From the NCBI GenBank assembly GCA_040769385.1, contig JAXGLD010000005.1:145332-209331 (forward strand): a stretch of 64,000 nt of DNA, written 5' to 3'. Positions 7,921 to 16,665 of this stretch are shown in pieces; positions within the stretch are counted from its first letter, which is position 1; each line of letters starts with the position of its first letter. The notes below the pieces were generated by a model, which did not search any database, was not told where the DNA came from, and saw nothing but the letters and a program-made list of their open reading frames with translations. The DNA is from PHAA01 sp022706565 (lineage in GTDB: Bacteria; Bacillota; Syntrophomonadia; Syntrophomonadales; Syntrophomonadaceae). The position numbers were made by a program, and so were the translations under genes.

Positions 7921-8916
7921 TTAAATCCCCTCCAAGTTGAACGGGGGCGTGTATTCCGGGGCAGCGCTGCTGCGGTCTTGGATATAGCCATGGGTCAATC
8001 CCAATCGGATGGCTTCGTCAACCACGGCATCATACTCCCGGGAGGTTATTTTACGGTTAATCTCTTTAAACCGACTGCTGTTATAGGTCGGGGTATATTG
8101 GCTCATGAGGCTTAGTATAAAACTGCCCCGGGGAAGATTGGCACTGAGCCAGTGCATTATTTTAATAGAGTCCCGTCTGGCCCCGGGCAGAACTAAATGC
8201 CGAATGATTACCCCCTTTTGCAGAATTCCTTCCTGATCGAATACGGGCGGACCGCATTGAGCTACCATAGCTTGGATAGCAACAGCGGCAGTCGCGAAGT
8301 AACCATTGCACCGGGAGTATCGCCAGGCCAGTTCATCGCTGCAATATTTTAGATCCGGCAGGTAGATATCTATATAAGGCTGAAGGGTCTCAATTACCTC
8401 CACCTTTTCATAACCGCTGCAGTTGTACACCACTGGGATGTGCAAGCGGGGGCGGACCTGGTCCAGCGCGGGCAGGATCCACTGCAGATAAGGCGTGGGG
8501 GTGACCAGGTTGATATTATGAGCTCCGGCCGACTGAAGTTCCAGGCATATCTCCGCCAAGCGGTCGATGGAAATCTCCCGTCCCCATCCCTGGCTGCTGA
8601 TCTCGTAGTTCTGACAGAAACAGCAGCGCAGGTTGCACCCGCTGAAGAATATGGTGCCGCTGCCCCGCTCCCCGCTCAAGCAGGGCTCCTCGCCAAAATG
8701 CAGCGCCCCCCGGGCTACCTTGATTTGGTTTGGACAGCCGCAGAAGCCCGCCGTTTGGGAGCGGTCTATACCGCACTCGCGGGGGCACCAGTTGCAGGGG
8801 CAGGCGGTCAGGGGGGTAGTATTTGGTTCGCACCGATTGGTCTTTTCGATTCTGTTCATATCTCTATTTAGCTTCAACCCCGGTTCAATGTCAACCAGAC
8901 ATAAGGACGGCCTCAA
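7921..8916 (-). CDS. Radical SAM protein, PflA-like (COG1313)
   Basis: This is a 331-aa radical S-adenosylmethionine enzyme. The cluster motif CNLRCCFC (CxxxCxxC) lies near residue 95. A cysteine-rich stretch precedes it (CPCNWCPRECGI, then GFCGC), as in the pyruvate-formate-lyase-activating-enzyme-like group COG1313. Substrate is unknown. The start is uncertain: TTG 8916 has no good ribosome-binding site, and an in-frame ATG at 8859 (MNRIEK) is an alternative that keeps all motifs. It is divergent from the DNA glycosylase gene, so promoters for both should lie in 8917-9003. Confidence 0.85.
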   Translation of the reverse strand: MRPSLCLVDIEPGLKLNRDMNRIEKTNRCEPNTTPLTACPCNWCPRECGIDRSQTAGFCGCPNQIKVARGALHFGEEPCLSGERGSGTIFFSGCNLRCCFCQNYEISSQGWGREISIDRLAEICLELQSAGAHNINLVTPTPYLQWILPALDQVRPRLHIPVVYNCSGYEKVEVIETLQPYIDIYLPDLKYCSDELAWRYSRCNGYFATAAVAIQAMVAQCGPPVFDQEGILQKGVIIRHLVLPGARRDSIKIMHWLSANLPRGSFILSLMSQYTPTYNSSRFKEINRKITSREYDAVVDEAIRLGLTHGYIQDRSSAAPEYTPPFNLEGI

Positions 8917-9003
8917 TTCAGAAAGGTGGTGATATAATACTATTCATTAGTATATGATCGTCAACCGGTTGCGGGGACGGACCACAAAGGAGGATGGGCA
9001 GAC

Positions 9004-9654
9004 GTGCCGGAGGCAGGCAGGGAACAATTGATGACTATCTTCATTAGGCTGCTGGCAGCTTATGGTCCCCGCCATTGGTGGCCGGCCCGCACCTCCTATG
9101 AGATGATGGTGGGTGCCATCCTGACTCAGAACACCGCCTGGTCCAACGTGGAGAAAGCCATCCGCAATTTTGACGATCGGTTAACTCCGGAATTCGTGGC
9201 CGCAGTCAGCTTGGAGGAATTGGCCGGGATCATCAAACCCTGTGGTTATTTCAATCAGAAGGCCAAACACCTCAAGCACCTGACCAGTTGGTTTGAGGCT
9301 TATGACTATGACGTCAGGCAAATCAAAAAGGATGGCCAGCAGCTGCGGCAGGAATTGCTGGCTGTCAAAGGAGTGGGACCAGAAACCGCTGATTCCATCC
9401 TGCTCTATGCTCTGGATCAGCCGTTTTTCGTCATCGATGCCTATACCCGCCGACTGTTGGCGAGGCTGGGTTGGGAGGTACCGGCCCGGTACGATCAGCT
9501 GCGGTTGATAATGGAGGCGTCACTGCCCCGGGACACTCACCTGTATGGAGAATTCCATGCGTTAATTGTCGAGCATGCCAAGCGCCACTGCCGCAAGTCG
9601 CCGGCTTGCCTGGATTGTCCCCTTGAAGATCTATGCCAAAAAGGCTTGGCCTGA
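9004..9654 (+). CDS. Endonuclease III-like DNA glycosylase (COG2231/MagIII-like)
   Basis: The 216-aa protein has the helix-hairpin-helix glycosylase fold: VKGVGPETADSILLYAL forms the hairpin, VIDAYTRRL holds the catalytic Asp, and a C-terminal cysteine loop (CRKSPACLDCPLEDLC) should bind a [4Fe-4S] cluster. At the position of the Schiff-base Lys of endonuclease III (GVGRKTA) there is Glu (GVGPETA), as in MagIII 3-methyladenine glycosylases, so it is probably a monofunctional glycosylase without AP-lyase activity. The start is GTG 9004, with AGGAGG 10 bases upstream. It is expected to act in base excision repair of alkylated bases. Confidence 0.85.
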   Translation: MPEAGREQLMTIFIRLLAAYGPRHWWPARTSYEMMVGAILTQNTAWSNVEKAIRNFDDRLTPEFVAAVSLEELAGIIKPCGYFNQKAKHLKHLTSWFEAYDYDVRQIKKDGQQLRQELLAVKGVGPETADSILLYALDQPFFVIDAYTRRLLARLGWEVPARYDQLRLIMEASLPRDTHLYGEFHALIVEHAKRHCRKSPACLDCPLEDLCQKGLA

Positions 9655-9709
9655 CACAATTCTGCTTAATAGTTCCCGCATACAGTAGCCCTAGATTGAG
9701 ATTGACAGT

Positions 9710-10498
9710 TTACCCCTTCTGCCAACCTTGCAGATGGCTCTGGATGAACTCGATCACCTTCTGATGCTCTTCCCCGCCGCTCCCTCTTATAGTCATGGGT
9801 TCGCCGAAAACCATGTGAATATCCTTTTGACGGTCAATCGGTCCGAAATCCTTGATCAGCCGGCCGTTTCCCCAGAAATCGGTTTTTATGGCCACCGGCA
9901 CTACCTGCACCTTGGCGGCGCGGGCCAGCTTGATGCCCAGGGAGTTGAAATGTTCCGGATCGAACCGGGTGGTCCTGGTGCTCTGCGGGAATATGATTAT
10001 CGACCACCCCTCGGAAATCAGTCTTTTTCCCTTGTCCATGACGATCTTGAAATCCTCTTTGGGATTATCACGGCTAACCACGATGGGATCACGGGACCGC
10101 ATTATCGGCCCGAAGAACGGATTGGTGACCAGGCTTCCCTTCACTACATAAGTAACATGTTTATAAGGTTCGATCAAACAGGGGAAGACAAAGGTTTCCA
10201 GGGTACTCATATGATTGCTGATAAAAACTACCGGCTCGCTAGTGGCGGCAATATTATCCAAGCCCCGCAGATGAAACCGGCCTCCGCATCTTTCGATCAG
10301 CCGCAGGATATCATAGGACGAACCTACCCATGCAGCGTCGTCGTACTGGCCGCGGTTGGCTGCCCGGCGGCCTTGGTCGATGACCCGCAGCACCCCCGCC
10401 ACAAAATAAAACCGGCTGTTCAGGGCCAGGCGATCCAACCAGTGGCGGGTTTGCCCAGCCGGGGTATCATAGCTGCTCCCCTCGATGCACGGCAGCAA
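9710..10498 (-). CDS. PlsC-like 1-acylglycerol-3-phosphate acyltransferase family protein
   Basis: The 262-aa protein matches the lysophospholipid acyltransferase fold: motif I is NHMSTLE, motif III FPQSTRT, and motif IV VVPVAIKTD. Typical PlsC proteins have NHxSxxD and FPEGTRS; here the acidic residue of motif I is Glu and the motif III Glu is Gln, so activity or acyl acceptor may differ. There is no long membrane anchor. The start is a TTG (10498) after GAGGAG; no better in-frame start is available. It is a single gene on the minus strand, upstream of nothing obviously related. Confidence 0.75.
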   Translation of the reverse strand: MLPCIEGSSYDTPAGQTRHWLDRLALNSRFYFVAGVLRVIDQGRRAANRGQYDDAAWVGSSYDILRLIERCGGRFHLRGLDNIAATSEPVVFISNHMSTLETFVFPCLIEPYKHVTYVVKGSLVTNPFFGPIMRSRDPIVVSRDNPKEDFKIVMDKGKRLISEGWSIIIFPQSTRTTRFDPEHFNSLGIKLARAAKVQVVPVAIKTDFWGNGRLIKDFGPIDRQKDIHMVFGEPMTIRGSGGEEHQKVIEFIQSHLQGWQKG

Positions 10499-10610
10499 CA
10501 GTAATCACTCTCCTCAAAAAAGTGCTGGATGGCTCGATCCCCGATTATGTACAAGACGGAGGGATGTTCATCCAGACATAAAAATTCAATTCCGTTGATT
10601 TAATATAATT

Positions 10611-11471
10611 CTAATCATGCAACAGCTGGGCGCGGTAAACCGCCAGCATTTTCTTTTGGTCGTCATTCAACCGCGGGTATTCCAATTTCATCCCTTCCAG
10701 GGTATCGGCAATTATCTCGGAAATAGCCATGCGGGCAAACCATTTCTTGTCGGCCGGGATTATATACCAGGGAGCATAATCGGTGTCAGTAGCGATCATG
10801 GCCTCTTCCGCATATTTTTGATATGTATCCCAATGCTTTCTTTCCTCCAGGTCGCCGGCGTTAAACTTCCAGTTCTTGTCGGGCTCATCCAAGCGGGCCA
10901 GTAACCTTTCCTTCTGTTCCTGCTTGGATACATGCAGATAGAACTTGAGTATCACCGTGCCATTGCGATGCAGGTATTTCTCAAGATGGCCGATGTCTTC
11001 CAGTCGCTCTCTCCATATATTCTTGGTTATCAATTCGGGCGGCAGGTGCTGCTGTTTTTCGATCAGGTTATGCACCCGCACCACCAGCACTTCCTCGTAA
11101 TAGGAGCGATTGAAAATACCTATCCGCCCACGTTCGGGCAGGGCCTTGATGTATCGCCACAGATAATCATGGTCTAATTCCTCGGCGGAGGGTGGTTTGA
11201 AACTATGTACCATGGTTCCCTGGGGATTGAGCCCGCTCATCACGTGCTTGATGACCCCGTCTTTGCCTGCAGCATCCATGGCCTGGATAATTATCAGCAG
11301 AGCATATTTGTCCTGAGCATAAAGGACGTCCTGCATTCGGGCCATCCGGTCGATGTTCTTCTCGGTTCGTTCTTGGGCCGCTTCCTTGGAAGCGTAGCCA
11401 GCGCTGTAGTCGGTGCTTATATCATTCAACCTCAGTTTATTTCCGGGTCGGAAATTGTTATTCTTGAACAC
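10611..11471 (-). CDS. Polyphosphate kinase 2 family protein (PPK2)
   Basis: The 286-aa protein has the PPK2 P-loop kinase core: Walker A-like QAMDAAGKDGVIKH near residue 65, the lid/Walker B region NRSYYEEVLVVRVH near residue 120, and the conserved WKFNAGDLEERKHWD stretch near residue 205. PPK2 enzymes transfer phosphate between polyphosphate and nucleotides, mostly making NTP or NDP from polyphosphate. The size fits a one-domain short PPK2 (class I or III). It lies 44 bases downstream of the GIY-YIG gene on the same strand. Confidence 0.9.
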   Translation of the reverse strand: MFKNNNFRPGNKLRLNDISTDYSAGYASKEAAQERTEKNIDRMARMQDVLYAQDKYALLIIIQAMDAAGKDGVIKHVMSGLNPQGTMVHSFKPPSAEELDHDYLWRYIKALPERGRIGIFNRSYYEEVLVVRVHNLIEKQQHLPPELITKNIWRERLEDIGHLEKYLHRNGTVILKFYLHVSKQEQKERLLARLDEPDKNWKFNAGDLEERKHWDTYQKYAEEAMIATDTDYAPWYIIPADKKWFARMAISEIIADTLEGMKLEYPRLNDDQKKMLAVYRAQLLHD

Positions 11472-11515
11472 CGATACTCATCTCCCTTTGATTCGGAGTG
11501 GCCGCCAAGCCCCCA

Positions 11516-11878
11516 TCAATAAAACCCGATACCCTGGGCCGCCAGTTTTTCCTTCCATATCATCCGCAGCAGTTCCAGGTCATCGCTGTAATCATCCCTG
11601 CCTTCTTCGTAATCGATTTGTTCCAGGACAGTGAATTCAAACCGGTCGGCCCCCAGCTGCTGCCAATCGCGGAGCAATTCCCGGTTGGGGTGAGCCCCCG
11701 AACGCAGTTGGAAACTGGTGCTGTTTATTTTACCTTTGATATTATTGGTCTCCACCAGGAAATACTTGTTGGCGTCCTTGTTGATGACCGCGAAGATGCC
11801 CATATCCGTCTTCATCTGCCGGTACTCGGCTTGCAATTCCTTCTTCTTGTCGTGGGAAATGTTCATGTTATTAATCAA
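11516..11878 (-). CDS. GIY-YIG nuclease family protein, 120 aa
   Basis: The small protein resembles the Firmicute stand-alone GIY-YIG proteins: MGIFAVINKDANKYFLVET replaces the GIY...YIG strands, followed by a helix with Arg (FQLRSGAHPNRELLRDW) and an acidic residue further on. The motif is degenerate (GIF rather than GIY), so nuclease activity cannot be assumed. It sits between the protease gene (upstream) and PPK2 (downstream), all on the minus strand with gaps of about 45 bases, so it may share their transcript. Confidence 0.65.
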   Translation of the reverse strand: MINNMNISHDKKKELQAEYRQMKTDMGIFAVINKDANKYFLVETNNIKGKINSTSFQLRSGAHPNRELLRDWQQLGADRFEFTVLEQIDYEEGRDDYSDDLELLRMIWKEKLAAQGIGFY

Positions 11879-11922
11879 AGCCTCCCTTAAAATATTTCTG
11901 ATTGGAACCTACCCAGTACAAT

Positions 11923-12723
11923 TTAGAGCTGGCCATCCAATACTGCAGTCGGTATGGCCAGGGCCAGAGGTTCTGACGAGCCGTCAACCTCCCGGTGGGC
12001 GCTGGCATAAACGATGCCCACCACCTGCGCCTGTCCGTTTATAACCGGGCTGCCGCTGTTACCCGGGTTAATAGGCAGCTGGATGGCAAGAATCCGGGGG
12101 CCGGACTGATTGTTGGAATACCCGGCCACCTTCCCCCGCTGGGCTATCTTCTGAAAGCCGAGGGGATTGCCGATGATGGTAACCGTGGCTCCAACTTGGA
12201 GATCCTCTTTGCCGCCCAGGCTGATAGCCGGCAGACCGGTGCTGTTCAGCCGGATTACCACCAGGTCATAACCGGGTACCTGCTCGTAGTGATTGGCATA
12301 AAATTTCTGCCCGCTCTCAAAAGTAATGGTTATGGTACCCGACCCAGCGACAATGTGCTCATTGGTTATGATGATTCCAGCAGGATCCACATTGAATCCA
12401 GTCCCGGTGCGGGTGGTGGTTTTAACGGGGTTGCTGGTGTCGACCGCCTCGATGCTGACTACTGCCGGTTTGGCTATCTGCACGATCTGGTCGTTGCGCA
12501 GGACCCTGTTTTGATCCAGGAATCCCAATCGATCGTTGAAGATATAGGAGAGTTCAGGAGCGCTGGCAACAATAAACGCCAATAAGACCAGGACTGCTGA
12601 TATCTTCACAAAGAAGCCGCGCCGGCGCGGACTTGTTATTTCATCATCGGAAAATTCAATCTCATCATCAGGGTCCACAATTCTATAAGGTTGGTTGTTG
12701 TCATCCATAAAATATCTCAACAC
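11923..12723 (-). CDS. Membrane-anchored S1C (HtrA/DegP-like) serine protease without PDZ
   Basis: The protein has a short acidic cytoplasmic N-terminus, one membrane helix (about residues 38-56) and an extracellular trypsin-like domain. The triad is visible: His in NEHIVA, Asp in GYDLVVIRL, Ser in PGNSGSPV. It ends right after the protease domain at 266 aa, so the PDZ domain found in most HtrA proteins is missing. Expected role is envelope protein quality control or processing. The start may be GTG 12723 or ATG 12708 (MDDNNQ); neither has a strong ribosome-binding site. Confidence 0.85.
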   Translation of the reverse strand: MLRYFMDDNNQPYRIVDPDDEIEFSDDEITSPRRRGFFVKISAVLVLLAFIVASAPELSYIFNDRLGFLDQNRVLRNDQIVQIAKPAVVSIEAVDTSNPVKTTTRTGTGFNVDPAGIIITNEHIVAGSGTITITFESGQKFYANHYEQVPGYDLVVIRLNSTGLPAISLGGKEDLQVGATVTIIGNPLGFQKIAQRGKVAGYSNNQSGPRILAIQLPINPGNSGSPVINGQAQVVGIVYASAHREVDGSSEPLALAIPTAVLDGQL

Positions 12724-12803
12724 CTAATATTTGTTCTGGTCTTATATTAGCATAATCCGATGCCGGCCATAGTGTCGGGCGGATGGTTTTGGGATCGGAT
12801 TCG

Positions 12804-13685
12804 TTACGTCCGGTTACGGGCGACGATCACTGCAAACAGGTCGGACATGGGTCGGTTGGGCACCACTGGTTTGAAGTACATATCATAGAGGCGCTGGGGC
12901 GTAAATTCCTCCGCCTGTTCGAAACCACAGCTCCGCACAAAGTCTTCCGCTTCCCCGGCCTCTATGCCGGACAGTACGGGTTCATCAAACCAATACTGCA
13001 AATAATTCATATGTTTTATGGCCCGTCCCCAAATGCGTCCATCGATAGCGGCCAGATAGACATAATCGAATATCAGGCTGGAACCGGGGCCGGAGTTGGC
13101 GGCCACGCAGGACAAGGTCTTGCGTACGGTAGCTTCATCCAGGTACATGGCCACTCCTTCCAATGTAAACAGGGTGCGCAGGGTGGGGTCATAACCGGCT
13201 TTGAGCAGGCCCTTGAGCAGGTCGTCCCGCATCAGATCCACCGGGACATAACGAATACCATAAGGAAGACCATTGAAAACCGCTGTTACCCGCGATTTTT
13301 TTTCAATCTGGGTGATGGGGTGATCGACCTCGAAGGTCTTTTTGCCCCGCAATTGTTTGGCAAACCGGTAAGCGCGGGAATCCAGACCAGCACCCAGGAT
13401 TACGAATTGCTGGATGCCGTCAGCAATCTGCTGCTCCACGTAGTCATCGAACATCCGAGTGCGAGCGGCGATAAAACCCACTACTCCCCGCCCCTGCAAC
13501 TCCAGCGACCACTCTACCAGACTATTGGGCAGGGGCTGGATCATGATCGCTGCCATGCGGGTCCACCAGGAAGCGAAATGATAGGCCAAGTAATCATTAC
13601 ATATCATTTCCTCCGACGGGCGAAGCGTTTCCCGATAGCGCAGGTAAGCCAAACCCTCAGCCGTCCCGCTGGGCAGATACCGCAT
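12804..13685 (-). CDS. SAM-dependent methyltransferase, leucine carboxyl methyltransferase family
   Basis: The 293-aa protein matches the PPM1/Tcmp family (TIGR00027/PF04072): AdoMet-binding loop VILGAGLDSRAYRF near residue 100, acidic motif FEVDHPITQ, and FTLEGVAMYLDE near residue 175. Bacterial members methylate carboxyl or hydroxyl groups on polyketides or unknown small molecules; the substrate here cannot be inferred. It starts 19 bases after the LiaF-like gene on the same strand and is probably co-transcribed with it and with the DUF445 gene. Confidence 0.85.
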   Translation of the reverse strand: MRYLPSGTAEGLAYLRYRETLRPSEEMICNDYLAYHFASWWTRMAAIMIQPLPNSLVEWSLELQGRGVVGFIAARTRMFDDYVEQQIADGIQQFVILGAGLDSRAYRFAKQLRGKKTFEVDHPITQIEKKSRVTAVFNGLPYGIRYVPVDLMRDDLLKGLLKAGYDPTLRTLFTLEGVAMYLDEATVRKTLSCVAANSGPGSSLIFDYVYLAAIDGRIWGRAIKHMNYLQYWFDEPVLSGIEAGEAEDFVRSCGFEQAEEFTPQRLYDMYFKPVVPNRPMSDLFAVIVARNRT

Positions 13686-13704
13686 CCTCGTTCCCCCTAT
13701 CCTA

Positions 13705-14424
13705 TCAGCGCTTGACCTCGATCCCGCCCATGATGCAAGTGCATTTCAGGTGCAGCACCCGGGCCGCTCTCTGCAGATCACCAGACTGCGTAGTGGCATT
13801 GCCTATGATGCCGCCTGATTCCTTGCCCAGCAGGTCAACTGCGCCTAGTATGGCAGTGCCCTGGCAGGTGACGGCCACGTCCTCGGGGACGATTATGCTG
13901 ATACCGCCCATTATGGCGGTCAGGTTAAGAGTAACTTCCCTTTCAGTAAAATTGGCCTTGCGGATATCCAGGTCGATACCGCCCATCACCGCAGTATAAT
14001 CGCCGCTGCTCAATTCCCAGGAATCCTTGGTCTTATCGACTGCGCCCATGATGGCCATGTTGGCCCCAATATTATGTTCATTTTTGAACATTATGTTAAT
14101 TCCGATCAGGATGATGATTACCGGCCAGAAACCTTTCCAGAAGCTGGTCTTGTCCAAATCGAACAGGCCGGCGTTGGCTCCGAAGAACAGGACCCCCACC
14201 GCCACCAGGATCGCACCGGTCACTATGCTGGCCAGACGGACCCGATCACCGCTGTTGGCCCGCGTAATCCAATTAATCCCCGCCGCGACAAACAGCAGAG
14301 GCCACACCAGATTCAGAAGCCAGCTAAGGCTGACCGCGGTTATACCGAAATTGTTGAGCAGAGCGATGGCCCCGATCAGAATAATCAGCAAACCGACTCC
14401 ATAGCGTCCATAGGATTTTTCCAA
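13705..14424 (-). CDS. LiaF/LiaI-like membrane protein, cell-envelope stress type
   Basis: The 239-aa protein has about four membrane helices in the first 110 residues (a LiaI/LiaF-like transmembrane region), then a cytosolic or surface beta-rich domain with repeated MGG motifs (AIMGAVD, AVMGGIDLD, AIMGGISII, CIMGGIEV). This is the layout of DUF5668 plus the LiaF C-terminal domain. LiaF proteins restrain LiaSR-type two-component systems, but no liaRS genes are nearby. It lies between DUF445 (39 bases upstream) and the methyltransferase (19 bases downstream), forming a likely three-gene operon. Confidence 0.8.
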   Translation of the reverse strand: MEKSYGRYGVGLLIILIGAIALLNNFGITAVSLSWLLNLVWPLLFVAAGINWITRANSGDRVRLASIVTGAILVAVGVLFFGANAGLFDLDKTSFWKGFWPVIIILIGINIMFKNEHNIGANMAIMGAVDKTKDSWELSSGDYTAVMGGIDLDIRKANFTEREVTLNLTAIMGGISIIVPEDVAVTCQGTAILGAVDLLGKESGGIIGNATTQSGDLQRAARVLHLKCTCIMGGIEVKR

Positions 14425-14463
14425 CCTCGATTCCCCCTTTCATCACGCCGACACCTGACCGGT

Positions 14464-15717
14464 CTAGAGCGAATGCAGTACCAGGTATTGAGCAATGCCC
14501 ACCAGAGCACCGATAACGGTGCCGTTGATCCTAATCCATTGCAAGTCGTTTCCGACCTTGTCCTCGAGAGACTCCACCAGTCCCTCATCATTGAGGCTCT
14601 CCAGTTTTTCGCGGACCATCCGTCCGATCACCGCATGATAGCGGTCCAACAGGTTGATGGTTTTATTCTTTAGCCAGGCATCCATTTCCGCCTTTCGTGC
14701 CTCATCCTGTTGGATTGCGGTTATCAGCTGCAGGATTATTTCGGTCAGGTAACTGACCAAGGGCATGCCCTTTTCAGTGTCGCGGAGCAGTTGGTCTTTG
14801 ACGGCTGCAATCAGTTCGTTGGTGGCCTTGATGCCAGCCTCGGTACCAACAAATTTCCTGACCGATTCGCCCAGTAAGGAGGAGGCGGTCTCGGAGTCCA
14901 GCAGCTGCAGGTTCTCCATCTCCTGCTTGATCTTGATATGCAAGTGATTATCGGGGGCTTTCAACTCGATGAGAAAATGGTTGATGCGCCGGGAGATGAT
15001 GGTAGACGCATCTTCATAGTTGATCATGTCCAGGGTTTCCCCCAGCCCCTTGCCCAGGCGACGCATGAAGTTGCCCTTATTGGAGTAGTCGGCCGCAGCC
15101 CTGGTCAGCAACCGTTTAATGCTGCGTTGGAATTCCTCACCCCGGGTGGAAGCTATTCCCCAATCCAGCACCAGGCGGATGACGTCTTCGCTGTACAGTT
15201 CTTTGACAACGTCTTCCACGTTTTGTACCAGGCGGGGGGAAAATTGGATGGAGTCCAAATTGTCGGCCAGCATAACATGGATGAACTCGGATATATCGGC
15301 CGGATCAAGGTTTCGGATGATATTGCTACTGATCGACTGGGCGGTTTCCTCAACACCTCGGCGGACCTCATCGGAAGCCAGAGCCGCCGCCAGGCTGTCG
15401 ACGAAAGGATAGGCCTGTACTTTGGCGGCCAGGAATTCCTGGCTGAGCCAGTCGTTCTCTACAATCTTCACAATCCCTTCGATGATACGGTCGCGATTGT
15501 TGGGGATGATGGCGGTATGGGGAATGAATTTCAATCCCAGTGGGTGACGGAAGAGTGCCACCACCGCGAACCAATCGGCCAGGGCCCCAACCAAAGCCGC
15601 TTCAAAGGCGGCAAAAAACAAGCCCCCTGTAAAACTAGTCCGAAAGTTCCAGGTTACCAGCGAGCCCAGGAACACTAGTACCAGCATGGCAGTCGCTACC
15701 GCTTTCATCTTCTTCAT
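14464..15717 (-). CDS. DUF445 family membrane protein
   Basis: The 417-aa protein has a hydrophobic N-terminus (two helices, with FFAAFEAALVGALADWFAVV typical of DUF445/YheB), a long helical middle, and a C-terminal membrane segment (GTVIGALVGIAQYLVL). Family function is unknown. The frame is open up to 15879, but ATG 15717 (MKKMKAV) follows AGAGGAT at suitable distance and gives the family's usual N-terminus. It is the first gene of a probable operon with the LiaF-like and methyltransferase genes. Confidence 0.85.
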   Translation of the reverse strand: MKKMKAVATAMLVLVFLGSLVTWNFRTSFTGGLFFAAFEAALVGALADWFAVVALFRHPLGLKFIPHTAIIPNNRDRIIEGIVKIVENDWLSQEFLAAKVQAYPFVDSLAAALASDEVRRGVEETAQSISSNIIRNLDPADISEFIHVMLADNLDSIQFSPRLVQNVEDVVKELYSEDVIRLVLDWGIASTRGEEFQRSIKRLLTRAAADYSNKGNFMRRLGKGLGETLDMINYEDASTIISRRINHFLIELKAPDNHLHIKIKQEMENLQLLDSETASSLLGESVRKFVGTEAGIKATNELIAAVKDQLLRDTEKGMPLVSYLTEIILQLITAIQQDEARKAEMDAWLKNKTINLLDRYHAVIGRMVREKLESLNDEGLVESLEDKVGNDLQWIRINGTVIGALVGIAQYLVLHSL

Positions 15718-15903
15718 CAGGACGTATCCTCTCTTACAGCGGATGATGGGATTCCTGTTTCTACCTAATAGTATAATGATTAGCCCGGTAGATTGCATTA
15801 TCAACTGCCGGTCAAGTTTCATATGTGCGGAAGCCAGCCCCGGCAACCCAATCCCAGTCGCACGTGCTGGCCCCATCATTCTGCCTCGCCTTTGACGGAT
15901 CTA

Positions 15904-16377
15904 CTAGTGGACGGTTACCTCCTTGGCACCAAAATTTCTCATCACCCGGGCGGCTTCATCGATCAAATTATCATCAGCTTTCAGGACCATCACCGTGCTG
16001 CCTTCTCTTACTTTGGATTCGAAGAAATGGCTCCTGTCTTCGGGGATTCCGTAATCGATCAGGGCGCCGGCAAGGCCCCCGGTGATCGCACCGGCGGCAG
16101 TCATCGCCAGGGGGCCAAGGGCGAGTATCGGTCCTATACCCGGGACTACCATAGCCCCGGCGCCCAAGGCCAGCCCGGCCAGCCCCCCCAGAGCTCCGTT
16201 GATCATGGCCGCGTTGGATAGATTCGAGCTGGAGGTGCCAATGTCGCGGTTACCAGTCTCATCGCCCTTTTCGTTGGCTAGTATCGATATCTCCTGGAAT
16301 CCCTTATTTTTAAGTTCCCTTAAAGCTTGGTGAGCCTGGCCATTATCCTCGAAGTAGCCAATAACTCTTCTGGACAT
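15904..16377 (-). CDS. General stress protein 17M/YflT-like protein with glycine-rich hydrophobic core
   Basis: The 157-aa protein begins with a YflT/GS17M-type alpha-beta fold (RRVIGYFEDNGQAHQALREL), then a glycine/alanine-rich hydrophobic segment (residues about 60-110), then a second beta-alpha unit ending in GAKEVTVH. This matches small stress-related proteins of Firmicutes. Biochemical role is unknown. It is separated from DUF445 by 186 bases and probably has its own promoter. Confidence 0.7.
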   Translation of the reverse strand: MSRRVIGYFEDNGQAHQALRELKNKGFQEISILANEKGDETGNRDIGTSSSNLSNAAMINGALGGLAGLALGAGAMVVPGIGPILALGPLAMTAAGAITGGLAGALIDYGIPEDRSHFFESKVREGSTVMVLKADDNLIDEAARVMRNFGAKEVTVH

Positions 16378-16665
16378 ACCATAAATACCTCCTGTCTGGA
16401 TTTGTTTAATAATATTGCCTGGTTGATGAAAAAATATGTTAATCGGGGCCCACCTGGATCATGCAGCTTGAGCCAATCTTCAAGTTGCTATACTATATTT
16501 TTAGGGAGGTATTTATTTCCTTTAAACAGGCGTTTTTAGTAAACATCCAGCATCCAGCCGGGTGGCTCTGCCCGAGGTGTTCAGGTTGGACCCAAAGGAT
16601 GACCGGGGGGGTGAGGATCGGTTTCACAGCACCAACGCGATGGAATTATAAAGGAGATGATGCAA

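Noticed and set aside
14500..15678. Long plus-strand frame of 246 aa opposite DUF445
   Set aside because: It has no family features or start signal and is a shadow of the DUF445 coding strand.
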